DNA from: Streptomyces sp. HUAS CB01
GTDB taxonomy: Bacteria > Actinomycetota > Actinomycetes > Streptomycetales > Streptomycetaceae
Assembly: GCF_030406905.1 (NCBI RefSeq)
Contig: NZ_CP129137.1
Span: 7,099,501 to 7,163,500, forward strand
Reading direction: 5' to 3'
Length of the DNA: 64,000 nt
Part shown: in pieces, positions 27,083-35,798 of the stretch
Layout of the letters: each line of letters opens with the position of its first letter
How positions within the stretch are numbered: position 1 is the stretch's first letter
Notes under the pieces: model-generated
Told to the model about the DNA's origin: nothing
The model's input: only the letters and a program-made list of their open reading frames with translations
Database searches by the model: none
Position numbers and translations under genes: made by a program

Positions 27083-29473
27083 TCAGCGCCCCCCGCGGCC
27101 CTTGTCGTCCAGGAGGCCGGCCCGGCGCAGGGCGTCCGCCATCGCGCTGTTGCCGGGGGGCGCCGCCTGGCGGCCGCCGCCCGTACCCGAGCCGGCACCC
27201 GCGCGGCGCTCGCGGCCGGCCTGACGCTGCTGCGGCGGCCGGCCGCCGCCCTGACCGCGTTCACGGCGCTGGCCCTGGCCGCCACCGCCGCCGGACTGCG
27301 CCGCGGCCTCGTCGTCCAGCCGCAGCGTCAGCGAGATCCGCTTGCGCGTGATGTCGACGTCGAGGACCTTCACCTTGACCACGTCGCCCGGCTTGACCAC
27401 GTCCCGAGGGTCCTTGACGAACGTGCGCGACATCGCGGAGACGTGCACGAGGCCGTCCTGGTGGACGCCCACGTCCACGAACGCCCCGAAGGCCGCCACG
27501 TTGGTGACGACGCCTTCCAGGACCATCCCGGACGCCAGGTCGGAGATCTTCTCGACGCCCTCCTTGAAGGTCGCCGTCCGGAACGCGGGCCGCGGGTCGC
27601 GTCCGGGCTTCTCCAGCTCCCGAAGGATGTCCGTCACGGTCGGCAGACCGAAGGTCTCGTCGACGAAGTCGTCGGGGCGCAGCGACCGCAGCACGCCGGT
27701 GTTGCCGATGAGCGACGCGACCTCGCTGCCGCTCGTCTTCACCATGCGCCGCACCACCGGGTACGCCTCGGGGTGCACGCTGGACGCGTCGAGCGGGTCG
27801 TCGCCGCCGCGGATCCGCAGGAAGCCCGCGCACTGCTCGTACGCCTTCGGGCCGAGCCGCGCCACGTTCTTGAGCTCCTTGCGGGAGTGGAACGGGCCGT
27901 TCTGGTCGCGGTGGGCCACGATGTTCTCGGCGAGGCCCGTCCCGATGCCCGAGACCCGGGAGAGCAGCGGCGCGGAGGCGGTGTTCACGTCGACGCCGAC
28001 GCCGTTCACACAGTCCTCGACGACCGCGTCGAGCGAGCGCGAGAGCTTCACCTCGGACAGGTCGTGCTGGTACTGGCCCACCCCGATCGACTTGGGGTCG
28101 ATCTTCACCAGCTCCGCGAGGGGGTCCTGGAGGCGGCGGGCGATGGAGACCGCGCCGCGCAACGACACATCGAGACCCGGCAGTTCCTGCGAGGCGAACG
28201 CGGACGCCGAGTACACCGACGCCCCCGCCTCCGACACCATCACCTTGGTGAGCTTCAGCTCCGGGTGCCTGGCGATCAGGTCGGCGGCCAGCTTGTCCGT
28301 CTCGCGGGACGCGGTGCCGTTGCCGATGGCGACCAGCTCGACGGCGTGCTCCTTCGCCAGCCGTGCCAGCTTCGCCAGCGACTCGTCCCACTTGTTCGCG
28401 GGCACGTGCGGGTAGATCGTGTCGGTGGCCACGACCTTGCCGGTCGCGTCCACGACCGCCACCTTCACCCCGGTGCGGAAGCCGGGGTCGAGGCCGAGCG
28501 TGGCGCGCGTACCGGCGGGGGCGGCGAGCAGCAGGTCCCGCAGGTTCGCGGCGAAGACCCGTACGGCCTCGTCCTCGGCCGCCGTCCGCAGCCTCAGCCG
28601 CAGATCGATGCCGAGGTGCACGAGGATCCGCGTCCGCCACGCCCATCGCACCGTGTCCTGCAGCCACTTGTCCGCGGGGCGCCCGCGGTCGGCGACGCCG
28701 AAGCGCCGGGCGACCATGCCCTCGTACGTCGACGGGCCGTCCGTGGGCTCCTCGGGCTCCAGCTCCAGGCTGAGCACGTCCTCCTTCTCGCCGCGGAGCA
28801 TCGCGAGCACACGGTGGGAGGGGAGTTCGGTGAACGGCTCGGCGAAGTCGAAGTAGTCCGCGAACTTCGCGCCGGCCTCCTCCTTGCCCTCACGGACCTT
28901 CGCCACCAGCCGGCCCCGGGTCCACATCCGCTCACGCAGCTCGCCGATGAGGTCGGCGTCCTCGGAGAAGCGCTCGGTGAGGATCGCCCGGGCGCCCTCC
29001 AGTGCGGCCGCGGCGTCGGCGACGCCCTTGTCGGCGTCGACGAACGCGGCGGCGGCCGCGAGGGGTTCGACCGTCGCGTCGCCGAGCAGACCCTCGGCGA
29101 GCGGCTCCAGCCCGGCCTCCCGGGCGATCTGCGCCTTGGTGCGCCGCTTGGGCTTGAAGGGGAGGTAGATGTCCTCCAGGCGGGCCTTGGTGTCGGCGGC
29201 CCGGATCTGCGTCTCGAGCTCGTCGGTGAGCTTGCCCTGCTCGCGGACGGACTCCAGGACCGCGGTCCGCCGCTCCTCCAGCTCCCGCAGATAGCGCAGC
29301 CGCTCCTCGAGCGTGCGCAACTGCGCGTCGTCGAGCATCTCGGTCGCTTCCTTGCGGTAGCGCGCGATGAACGGGACGGTGGACCCGCCGTCGAGCAGCT
29401 CGACGGCCGCCTTCACCTGCCGCTCCCGTACGCCGAGCTCCTCGGCGATCCTGCCTTCGATGGACGTCGTCAC
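27083..29473 (-). CDS. tex: Tex-type S1 RNA-binding protein
   Basis: 796 residues from the GTG at 29473. The order of parts is typical: an N-terminal helical Tex domain ([35 protein letters not shown]), a YqgF-like RNase H fold ([18 protein letters not shown]), a helix-hairpin-helix block (about 500-570, [20 protein letters not shown]) and a C-terminal S1 domain ([31 protein letters not shown]). It ends in a Gly/Gln/Arg-rich tail. Tex acts in transcription and RNA binding. A longer upstream frame adds sequence unlike the family. A 14-bp repeat array begins right after the stop. Confidence 0.95.
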   Translation of the reverse strand: MTTSIEGRIAEELGVRERQVKAAVELLDGGSTVPFIARYRKEATEMLDDAQLRTLEERLRYLRELEERRTAVLESVREQGKLTDELETQIRAADTKARLEDIYLPFKPKRRTKAQIAREAGLEPLAEGLLGDATVEPLAAAAAFVDADKGVADAAAALEGARAILTERFSEDADLIGELRERMWTRGRLVAKVREGKEEAGAKFADYFDFAEPFTELPSHRVLAMLRGEKEDVLSLELEPEEPTDGPSTYEGMVARRFGVADRGRPADKWLQDTVRWAWRTRILVHLGIDLRLRLRTAAEDEAVRVFAANLRDLLLAAPAGTRATLGLDPGFRTGVKVAVVDATGKVVATDTIYPHVPANKWDESLAKLARLAKEHAVELVAIGNGTASRETDKLAADLIARHPELKLTKVMVSEAGASVYSASAFASQELPGLDVSLRGAVSIARRLQDPLAELVKIDPKSIGVGQYQHDLSEVKLSRSLDAVVEDCVNGVGVDVNTASAPLLSRVSGIGTGLAENIVAHRDQNGPFHSRKELKNVARLGPKAYEQCAGFLRIRGGDDPLDASSVHPEAYPVVRRMVKTSGSEVASLIGNTGVLRSLRPDDFVDETFGLPTVTDILRELEKPGRDPRPAFRTATFKEGVEKISDLASGMVLEGVVTNVAAFGAFVDVGVHQDGLVHVSAMSRTFVKDPRDVVKPGDVVKVKVLDVDITRKRISLTLRLDDEAAAQSGGGGGQGQRRERGQGGGRPPQQRQAGRERRAGAGSGTGGGRQAAPPGNSAMADALRRAGLLDDKGRGGR

Positions 29474-29589
29474 GGTTCCCGACTCGCCTTCCGATACCGG
29501 CTGTGCCTGGAGGCCGCGCGGACCGGTGCCCGCGCGATCTCTTCGGCTGCATTCTGCCGGGTGGGCGGGGGCCCTGTCGCGCGTCCCCC

Positions 29590-29727
29590 CTACGCGCGGC
29601 GCGTGCGTCGTCCGCGACCGGCCGCCGCGCCGCCGAAGAGTCGGGCCAGCAGTCGGAACGGGAAGGTGACGACGGCGGCGACGATGCCGCCGACGGTCCT
29701 GAGCGCGTCGGCGATGGCACGGAACAC
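29590..29727 (-). CDS. LPFR-motif-type small protein (45 residues)
   Basis: GTG at 29727 preceded by GAGGAGG with a 6-nt gap. It encodes a 45-residue peptide: an amphipathic/hydrophobic stretch ([20 protein letters not shown]) then [13 protein letters not shown] and a basic tail (RGRRTRRA). I recognise the FPFR-x-LARLFGG core as that of the small streptomycete LPFR-motif family; function is unknown. It lies between tex and the SCO6745-type gene on the same strand. The hydrophobic half and basic tail suggest association with the membrane. Confidence 0.8.
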   Translation of the reverse strand: MFRAIADALRTVGGIVAAVVTFPFRLLARLFGGAAAGRGRRTRRA

Positions 29728-29837
29728 GGTTGGCCTCCTCGGTTCGGGCACGTTGTCGTGCTCGGTTCCGGGTTGCCGTGCCCCGTGCCGCCAAACGTCC
29801 TCCCGGCCCTCGCGACGGCCCGCGGCCGTGCCTGGCG

Positions 29838-30701
29838 TCAGCCCTTGCCGGTGAGTCCGTCGGGGAAGGCGCCGGCCGCGGCGGCCGCCATGAGGAACCC
29901 GCGGCCCAGCTCGGTGAGGCGTTCGACGCCCGCCGCGCCCAGGTGCTCGTACGGCGCGAGGTCGATCCGGTCGGTGTGCTCCTCCAGGTCGGCACGGAGC
30001 GCCGTGCCCGCCTCGGTCAGCTCGCCTCCGGCGTCGAGGAGGCCCCGCTCACGCAGCCGGTCGCAGGCGGCCTCCCAGTCGGTGCGCCGCCAGCCGCGGC
30101 TGGCGAGGATCCAGCGCGGTGACATGCCCTTGCCGGTCGCGGTGTGGCTGACCAGCGCCTCGAGCGGGTCGAGCCCGGCGGACAGCAGCGCGGTGAGATG
30201 GCCGTCGCCGCGGTGCTCGCGCAGGAGCGTCGCCGCGTGCCAGAAGGCGAGGTGCGGTGCCTCGGGCACCGGCAGGTCGGCGTGCGCGGCGTACAGCGGG
30301 CGGGCGGGCCTCGTGCAGGCCTCCGTGGCGCGCAGCGCCAGACGGGCCGCCTCCGCCATCTCCGGTGAGGCGACGGTGTCCTCGCCGAGCAGCCGGCGCA
30401 GCGTCGCGTCCACCGCCCGCAGCCGCGCGTCCAGCACCGTGGCGGGGGAGGCGGTGTCCCACACCGCGGGGAGGTGCCGGGCGATCAGCTCGTGGCTGAA
30501 GTTGTAGAACGTGGCCGCGACCGTGCCCGGTCCGACCGCGCCCAGGGCGGCGGCGCGGCCGGCGAAGTACGCGGCGCTGGTGTCCTCGACACCGATCCCC
30601 GCGAGCTCCTTCGCGTAGTCGGGCGAGAAGTACACGGTGGAGTGGAGCGGGTTGACGGCGTTGTGGCAGCGCCGCCCCGCGCGCGGTTCGAGAGAGCTCA
30701 T
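29838..30701 (-). CDS. SCO6745-family helical protein
   Basis: 287 residues. The start [27 protein letters not shown] is highly characteristic of the actinobacterial family that databases call SCO6745 family (name from memory). The N-terminal part has His/Cys/Asn in [12 protein letters not shown] that could bind a ligand. The C-terminal half resembles winged-helix segments ([31 protein letters not shown]). Function unknown. A 16-bp palindrome lies 12 bp upstream of the start and may control it together with the divergent regulator gene. Confidence 0.8.
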   Translation of the reverse strand: MSSLEPRAGRRCHNAVNPLHSTVYFSPDYAKELAGIGVEDTSAAYFAGRAAALGAVGPGTVAATFYNFSHELIARHLPAVWDTASPATVLDARLRAVDATLRRLLGEDTVASPEMAEAARLALRATEACTRPARPLYAAHADLPVPEAPHLAFWHAATLLREHRGDGHLTALLSAGLDPLEALVSHTATGKGMSPRWILASRGWRRTDWEAACDRLRERGLLDAGGELTEAGTALRADLEEHTDRIDLAPYEHLGAAGVERLTELGRGFLMAAAAAGAFPDGLTGKG

Positions 30702-30712
30702 GCCCCGCACGT

Positions 30713-30728
30713 TACCGACTGGTCGGTA
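30713..30728. promoter_or_regulatory. TetR-type operator-like palindrome
   Basis: TACCGACTGGTCGGTA has 7-bp arms (TACCGAC / GTCGGTA) and a TG centre. It resembles the ACCGACC/GGTCGGT sites of many actinobacterial TetR repressors. It sits in the divergent space between the SCO6745-type gene (start 30701) and the AraC-type gene (start 30826). No TetR gene is in the window. Confidence 0.55.
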
Positions 30729-30825
30729 CGACGTGAAGACTCGGGTTCGCCTCCGAACCCCGATGGCAGGAAAGGTGGGGTGCTCGTCATTGCGGCCATG
30801 TGCCGGCTGCCAGGACGATGGAGGC

Positions 30826-31788
30826 ATGCAGCAGCGAACCGTGCTCGTGGTGCTCTTCGACGGAGTGCAGAGCCTCGACGTCACCGGCCCGGTCGAGGTC
30901 TTCACCGGAGCCAACCAGGCTCCGCACGCACCGTTCCGGTACGCCGTCCGCACCGCCTCGCTCGACGGCCGGCCCGTGCGCACCTCCAGCGGGCTCACCG
31001 TCGTCCCGGACGAGGTCCTCGGCGACGGCGACCCGCCGCACACGCTGATCGTGCCGGGCGGGGAGGGCACGCGCCGGCCCGACCCCGCGCTCGTCGACTG
31101 GCTCCGCACAGACGCCCGCGGCGCCACCCGCCTCGTCTCGGTGTGCACCGGCGCCCTGCTGCTGGCCGAGGCCGGGCTGCTCGACGGCCACCGGGTGACC
31201 ACCCACTGGTCCGTCTGCGACCTGCTCGCGCGTACCTATCCCGACGTGGAGGTCGACCCGGAGCCGATCTTCGTACGGGACGGTGCGCTCGCCACCTCGG
31301 CCGGGGTCACCGCGGGCATCGACCTGGCGCTCGCCCTGGTCGAGGAGGACCTGGGGCGCAGGACGGCGTTGACCATCGCCCGCCATCTGGTGGTGTTCCT
31401 GCGCCGGCCCGGCAACCAGTCGCAGTTCAGCGCCCAGTTGGCCGCCCAGAGCGCCCGGCGCGAACCGCTGCGCGACGTGCAGCAGTACATCACCGACCAC
31501 CCGGACGGCGATCTGTCCGTGGACGCGTTGGCCGGCCTGGCCAGGCTCTCGCCGCGCCAGTTCGCCCGCGCGTTCCGCGCCGAGACCGGGACCACCCCGG
31601 GGAAGTACGTCGACCGGGTGCGCCTGGAGCACGCCCGCCGGCTGCTGGAGGACACCGGCCACGGGATCGAGGAGGTCTCCCGCGCCTGCGGTTACGGGAC
31701 GCCCGAGGCGATGCGCCGCGCCTTCGTGAAGGCCCTCGGCACGGCGCCCGCCGAGTACCGGCGCCGCTTCCACGTACCCGCCCGCTGA
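30826..31788 (+). CDS. GlxA-type transcriptional regulator (DJ-1/PfpI domain + AraC helix-turn-helix)
   Basis: 320 residues. An N-terminal DJ-1/PfpI-like domain (1-180) has the conserved Cys nucleophile region VCTGALLLAEAGLLDGHRVTTHW. The C-terminal AraC domain (about 215-320) has two helix-turn-helix units: LSVDALAGLARLSPRQFARAFRAETG and IEEVSRACGYGTPEAMRRAF. Regulators of this form usually sense small amine or aldehyde-related metabolites. It starts at ATG with GATGGAGGC just before. A gene for a stand-alone DJ-1 protein follows after a repeat-filled gap, which suggests that the two are functionally linked. Confidence 0.9.
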   Translation: MQQRTVLVVLFDGVQSLDVTGPVEVFTGANQAPHAPFRYAVRTASLDGRPVRTSSGLTVVPDEVLGDGDPPHTLIVPGGEGTRRPDPALVDWLRTDARGATRLVSVCTGALLLAEAGLLDGHRVTTHWSVCDLLARTYPDVEVDPEPIFVRDGALATSAGVTAGIDLALALVEEDLGRRTALTIARHLVVFLRRPGNQSQFSAQLAAQSARREPLRDVQQYITDHPDGDLSVDALAGLARLSPRQFARAFRAETGTTPGKYVDRVRLEHARRLLEDTGHGIEEVSRACGYGTPEAMRRAFVKALGTAPAEYRRRFHVPAR

Positions 31789-31850
31789 CCCCGCCGGCCG
31801 TCGGGACGGCGGGCACACAGGAGGACGACCACCGGACGGGCGCCGGACCG

Positions 31851-31979
31851 ACCGCGAGAACGACCGCCCGGGCGTACCGGGATCGACCGCGAGACCGCGA
31901 GAACGACCGCCCGGGCGTACCGGGATCGACCGCGAGACCGCGAGAACGACCGCCCGGGCGTACCGGGATCGACCGCGAG
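31851..31979. repeat. Three tandem copies of a 43-bp unit upstream of the DJ-1 gene
   Basis: Three perfect copies start at 31851, 31894 and 31937. The unit begins ACCGCGAGAACGACCGCCCG and contains GGCGTACCGGGATC. The array lies in the 214-bp gap between the GlxA-type regulator and the DJ-1/PfpI gene and ends 23 bp before that gene's start. It could hold repeated binding sites for the regulator, or just be a minisatellite. Confidence 0.95.
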
Positions 31980-32002
31980 ACCGACCGCCGAAAGGACCCG
32001 CC

Positions 32003-32647
32003 ATGCAGATCGCCATCGTGCTCTACGACGAGTTCACCAGCCTCGACGCCATCGGCCCCTACGAGTTGCTGTCCCGGCTTCCCGGAGCGGAGACCGTCTT
32101 CGTCGCCAAGGAGGCCGGTCCCGTGCGGAACGACCAGGGCACCCTCGTGGTGGTCGCCGACCGGGCGCTGCACGAGGTGACCGCGCCGGACATCGTGCTC
32201 GTCCCGGGCGGCCCCGGTTCACGGCGGGCCATGCTCGACGGGACCGTCCTCGACTGGCTGCGCACGGCCGACGCGACCAGCACCTGGACCACGTCCGTGT
32301 GCACCGGCTCGCACCTGCTGGCCGCCGCCGGGCTCCTCGAGGGCCGCCGGGCCACGTCCCACTGGCTCGCCCTGGACGACATCGTGCCGTTCGGCGCGGA
32401 GCCGACGGGGGAGCGCGTGGTCTTCGACGGCAAGTACGTCACCGCCGCGGGCGTCTCCGCCGGGATCGACATGGCGCTTCATCTGCTGGGCCGGATCGCG
32501 GGCGACGAGGTCGCCCAGACGGTCCAGTTGCTGACCGAGTACGATCCGCAGCCGCCGTACGACGCGGGATCGCCGGCCAAGGCCCCGGCGGGGATGGTGG
32601 CGCAGTGGCGCGGTCACGCGGGGCTGGTCCTGGGGCAGGACGCCTGA
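32003..32647 (+). CDS. Stand-alone DJ-1/PfpI family protein
   Basis: 214 residues. Conserved nucleophile-elbow Cys in TSVCTGSHLLAAAGLLEGRRATSHW, and the typical start QIAIVLYDEFTSLDAIGPYELLSRLPG. ATG at 32003 after GAAAGGACCC. Proteins of this kind include isonitrile hydratases, chaperones and glyoxalases; the sequence does not tell which. Its sequence resembles the N-terminal domain of the regulator just upstream (IPGPYE/TGPVEV, VCTG, LLEGRRATSHW versus LLDGHRVTTHW), so the pair may have arisen by duplication of one domain. Confidence 0.9.
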   Translation: MQIAIVLYDEFTSLDAIGPYELLSRLPGAETVFVAKEAGPVRNDQGTLVVVADRALHEVTAPDIVLVPGGPGSRRAMLDGTVLDWLRTADATSTWTTSVCTGSHLLAAAGLLEGRRATSHWLALDDIVPFGAEPTGERVVFDGKYVTAAGVSAGIDMALHLLGRIAGDEVAQTVQLLTEYDPQPPYDAGSPAKAPAGMVAQWRGHAGLVLGQDA

Positions 32648-32797
32648 GCCCCGGCCGGGCGGTCCCGGACACCGGCCCGTCCCGGTCCCTCGCCGTCCCT
32701 CGCCTTCCCGGTCCGCGCCGTCCCGCGCCGTCCTGCGCCGTGCCGTGCGGCGCCGGTCCGTCCGTACGGCGGCCCCGCCGGATCCGGTCGTCCCGCC

Positions 32798-33574
32798 TCA
32801 CACGCTCCAGGTGAAGCGGGGCGGCCTGCGCTCCAGGAAGGCGGCGATGCCCTCGGCGGTGTCGCCGCTGCCGCGCGCCTGCTCCGCCCAGTGGGCGTCG
32901 CGGTCGGTGCGCCCCGACGCGAACTCCTTCGCTGCCGCCTGCGTCAGCTGCGACCGGGACGCCAGGACGCGGGCGAACTCGGCCACCCGCCTGCCCAGTT
33001 CGCCCGTCGGCAGCACCTCGTCCACCAGACCGGTGCGCAGCGCACGCTCCGTGCCGATCAACTCGCCGGAGAACAGCAGGTACTTCGCGGTGGCCGGGCC
33101 GACGAGCGAGACCAGCCGCCGGGTCGAGGACGCGGGGTAGACGATGCCGAGCTTCGCCGGGGTGATCCCGAAGGAGGCGCCCTCCTCGGCGAACCGCAGA
33201 TCGCAGGCGGCCGCCAGCTGGCAGCCGCCGCCCACGCAGTAGCCGCGGACAGCCGCCAGCGACGGCTTGGGGAACGCCGCGAGCGCCTCCTCGGCCCGTA
33301 CGGCCAGCTCCTGCGGCGGCTCGTCCGGGGCGGGCGCGCTCAGGGAGGTGATGTCGGCGCCGGCGCAGAAGGTGCCGCCGTCGCCGGTCAGCACCAGCAC
33401 CCGTACGGCCGGGTCGCGGCCCAGCCCGTCCAGCAGCCCGGGCAGTTCCCGCCACATCGCGGCCGTCATCGCGTTGCGCCTGGCGGGATGGCTGATGACG
33501 ACGGTCGCGACCCCGTCCGCCACCGTGTGCCGCACCTCCGGCTCCGCCTCGTGCGCCTCGTTCGTCCGGTCCAT
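32798..33574 (-). CDS. Enoyl-CoA hydratase/isomerase family protein
   Basis: 258 residues of crotonase fold. The oxyanion-hole segments are in CAGADITSL and GYCVGGGCQLAAACDLRFA. The second catalytic Glu of true hydratases is not at its usual place: the region reads FGITPAKLGIVYP with Ala-Lys instead of Pro-Glu. It may therefore be an isomerase or another crotonase activity. ATG start 33574 with a -10-like TAGCAT just upstream, so the transcript may be leaderless. It stands alone and is convergent with the DJ-1 gene. Confidence 0.88.
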   Translation of the reverse strand: MDRTNEAHEAEPEVRHTVADGVATVVISHPARRNAMTAAMWRELPGLLDGLGRDPAVRVLVLTGDGGTFCAGADITSLSAPAPDEPPQELAVRAEEALAAFPKPSLAAVRGYCVGGGCQLAAACDLRFAEEGASFGITPAKLGIVYPASSTRRLVSLVGPATAKYLLFSGELIGTERALRTGLVDEVLPTGELGRRVAEFARVLASRSQLTQAAAKEFASGRTDRDAHWAEQARGSGDTAEGIAAFLERRPPRFTWSV

Positions 33575-33749
33575 GCGCCGGATGCTATCCGCCGGACCCG
33601 TACCTATGATCAAGAAGGGGTGCCGGCGCCGACGACCGGCGAGGGCAACGGTGATGACGGCAGTGGCGACGGAGCCGGCGCAAGCGGCGGAGACCGCGGA
33701 ACCGGCGAGGACGACAGCGACCGGGGAGGGGCACGACGAGGAGGCACCC

Positions 33750-34349
33750 ATGACCGGTCCCGCCCAGGAGGGCAGAAAGCTCCGCCGCAGCTTCGGCTGG
33801 CTGGCGGCCCTCGGGGTGATCCTCGTGATCGCCGGGATCGTGGGCCTCGTCTACGTCGGCGTCGCCACCCTCACGTCGATGCTGCTGTTCGGCTGGCTGC
33901 TGCTCGTCGGCGGGCTGGTCGGACTGCTCCACGCGATCGAGTCGCGCGGCAGCAGCTTCTTCTGGCTGGGCGTCGTCGTCGCCGCCCTGAACATCGCGGC
34001 CGGTGTGGTCGTCATCCGCCACCCGGAGGGCAGCGCCGAGGCGCTGACGATGTTCGCCGCGCTGCTCTTCCTCACCGGCGGACTGTTCCGGCTGGTGGGC
34101 AGCCTCGTCGTGCGGGGGCCGCAGTTCGGCTGGACCCTGCTCCAGGGCGCGTTCGGTCTGCTGCTGGGCATCCTGGTGCTCGTGAACTGGCCCGAGAGCA
34201 GCCGCTACGTCATCGGCACGTTCTTCTCCCTGGCCCTGCTCTTCGACGGGCTCGGGCTGATCGCCATCGGCGTGGGCGGCCGCCGGATCGCCGAGATGGT
34301 CACGGAGGGGGCAACCCAGGAAAGCCGGGGTAGCCGGGACAGCCGGTGA
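33750..34349 (+). CDS. HdeD-family membrane protein
   Basis: 199 residues, six predicted membrane helices in HdeD style (LAALGVILVIAGIVGLVYVGVATLTSMLLFGWLLLVGGLVGLL repeated three times in pattern, with charged ends). The ATG at 33750 follows GAGGAGG with a 5-nt gap, preferred over an upstream ATG at 33655 that would add 32 Ala/Thr/Glu-rich residues. HdeD proteins are linked to acid resistance in enterobacteria; in actinobacteria the role is unclear. It stands between a minus-strand crotonase gene and an anti-sigma-type kinase gene. Confidence 0.85.
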   Translation: MTGPAQEGRKLRRSFGWLAALGVILVIAGIVGLVYVGVATLTSMLLFGWLLLVGGLVGLLHAIESRGSSFFWLGVVVAALNIAAGVVVIRHPEGSAEALTMFAALLFLTGGLFRLVGSLVVRGPQFGWTLLQGAFGLLLGILVLVNWPESSRYVIGTFFSLALLFDGLGLIAIGVGGRRIAEMVTEGATQESRGSRDSR

Positions 34350-34459
34350 GGTGCCGGTTCGGCCGCCGCCGACGCGTCCGAGAGGCCGTCGGAAGAGCAT
34401 CCGGATCGATCGAAGACCTGACCGGAACGCACTATCCCGGTCCGGAACTGTCGATAGAA

Positions 34460-34476
34460 GCTGACTTCTGGTCAGC
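34460..34476 (+). terminator. Short hairpin between the HdeD and HATPase genes
   Basis: GCTGAC and GTCAGC form a perfect 6-bp stem with a 5-nt loop. It lies 110 bp after the HdeD-type stop and 83 bp before the next start, and could be a weak terminator. The same 209-bp gap carries two GTTCCCA direct repeats (about 34497 and 34532) close to the promoter position. Confidence 0.35.
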
Positions 34477-34558
34477 AGCCCGGTATGGACCAGCGCGTTC
34501 CCAACACTCGTGTACACAACAGTTCCCAGCGACGTTTCACGAGGGTGGGTGCGGGACT

Positions 34559-35029
34559 ATGGAGAGCCCCGGGAGCGTCCCGGCCCGGCCACTGTCGTAC
34601 GAAGGCGTCTGGCGGTTCACCGCACCCGCACTCGACGTGTCCGTACCGCAGGCCCGGCACGCCGTCCGCGATCTGGTCCGCCGCCAGGGCGTACCGGTCC
34701 ACGACGAGGTCCTGCAGGGACTGCTGCTGATCGTGTCCGAGCTCGTCACCAACGCCGTCCGGCACGCGGCCCTGCTCTCGCCGCAGGTGGCGGTCGAGGT
34801 CGCGGTCGGCCCGGAGTGGATCCGGGTGGCCGTCGAGGACAACCACCCCTACCGGCCCAAGGCCCTGGAGAGCGACTCCGCCCAGACGGGCGGCCGGGGA
34901 CTGCTCCTCGTCAAGGAGATCACCCGGGAGGCGGGCGGGGAGTGCGACGTCGAGCACACGTCGAACGGCGGAAAGATCATCTGGGCCGCACTGCCGCTCG
35001 TCCCCGTGAGCGGCGCGGCACCCCTGTAG
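34559..35029 (+). CDS. HATPase-domain (RsbW/anti-sigma-type) ATP-binding protein
   Basis: 156 residues, a single GHKL domain. The N-box is IVSELVTNAVRHA. ATP-lid glycines are in QTGGRGLLLVKEITREAGG. Such small kinases are numerous in Streptomyces and bind sigma factors or anti-anti-sigma proteins. No partner sigma factor or STAS-domain gene is adjacent in this window. A start at ATG 34559 lies about 10 nt after GAGGGTGGG. Function as an anti-sigma kinase is inferred from the fold. Confidence 0.88.
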   Translation: MESPGSVPARPLSYEGVWRFTAPALDVSVPQARHAVRDLVRRQGVPVHDEVLQGLLLIVSELVTNAVRHAALLSPQVAVEVAVGPEWIRVAVEDNHPYRPKALESDSAQTGGRGLLLVKEITREAGGECDVEHTSNGGKIIWAALPLVPVSGAAPL

Positions 35030-35068
35030 GGCGCCGCGCCGCGGGACCTCACACGGAGGTCCGGTGGG

Positions 35069-35662
35069 TCACCAGCCGCCGGCCGGGCCCGTGAGCTCCC
35101 TGATCGCCGGGCGAGCGGAGTCCAGCACCGTCATGAACCAGGCCGAGAACGTGTCCCGCGCATGCCGCTCCGTCAGCTCCGCCGCCGTCACGAACACCGT
35201 CTCGCCGACCTCTTCCGGGTCGGGGCGCAGCGGCGACTGCACCAGTCCCACGAAGAGATGGTTGAACTCCTGCTCGACCAGGCCCGAGGCCGGATCGGGA
35301 TGGTTGTAGCGGACGGTGCCGGCCTCGGCCAGGAGCGACGGCGAGACGCCCAGCTCCTCGTGCGTGCGCCTGGCGGCGGCCGTGAACGGGGCCTCGCCCG
35401 GATACGGGTGGCCACAGCAGGTGTTCGACCAGACTCCGGGGGAGTGGTACTTGCCGAGCGCCCGCCGCTGCAGCAGCAGTCGCCCGTGCTCGTCGAAGAG
35501 GAACACGGAGAAAGCCCGGTGCAGCTGTCCCGGCGCCTGATGGGCGGAGAGCTTCTCCGCGGTGCCGATGGTTCGGCCGGTCTCGTCGACCAGTTCCAGC
35601 AAGATCGGTTGCGTGGTGCCGTTCGACGAGCTGTTCGGCGCGGTGGCGGGTGTGATCGGCAT
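35069..35662 (-). CDS. idi: Isopentenyl-diphosphate delta-isomerase, type 1
   Basis: 197 residues from the ATG at 35662 (GAAGGA 5 nt ahead); an ATG two codons earlier is equally in frame. The Nudix-like fold has the catalytic Cys in WSNTCCGHPYPGE and the Glu/metal residues in EFNHLFVG; FSVFLFDEHGRLLLQRRA is the usual N-terminal strand region. It interconverts IPP and DMAPP, which feed the polyprenyl synthase and squalene steps in the hopanoid cluster 12 kb away. It is convergent with the HATPase gene. Confidence 0.95.
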   Translation of the reverse strand: MPITPATAPNSSSNGTTQPILLELVDETGRTIGTAEKLSAHQAPGQLHRAFSVFLFDEHGRLLLQRRALGKYHSPGVWSNTCCGHPYPGEAPFTAAARRTHEELGVSPSLLAEAGTVRYNHPDPASGLVEQEFNHLFVGLVQSPLRPDPEEVGETVFVTAAELTERHARDTFSAWFMTVLDSARPAIRELTGPAGGW

Positions 35663-35798
35663 AGCCATCCTTCGCTTCGGTCCTCGGCCCTGAGGGGCGC
35701 ACCCAGTCTGCCGTACAAAAGCGGCTTGTCCGCACTTCACCGCCCGTGGGCATGTCCGTGCCCGTGGTGCGGGGAGCACGACGGGCACGGACGGCGGC

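Noticed and set aside
29474..29995. N-terminal extension of tex into upstream DNA
   Set aside because: The extension is Arg/Pro-rich, covers the LPFR small gene in another frame and is absent from Tex proteins.
33655..33749. Earlier ATG for the HdeD-type protein
   Set aside because: The later ATG has a much better GAGGAGG site, and the extra residues are Ala/Thr/Glu-rich without homology known to me.
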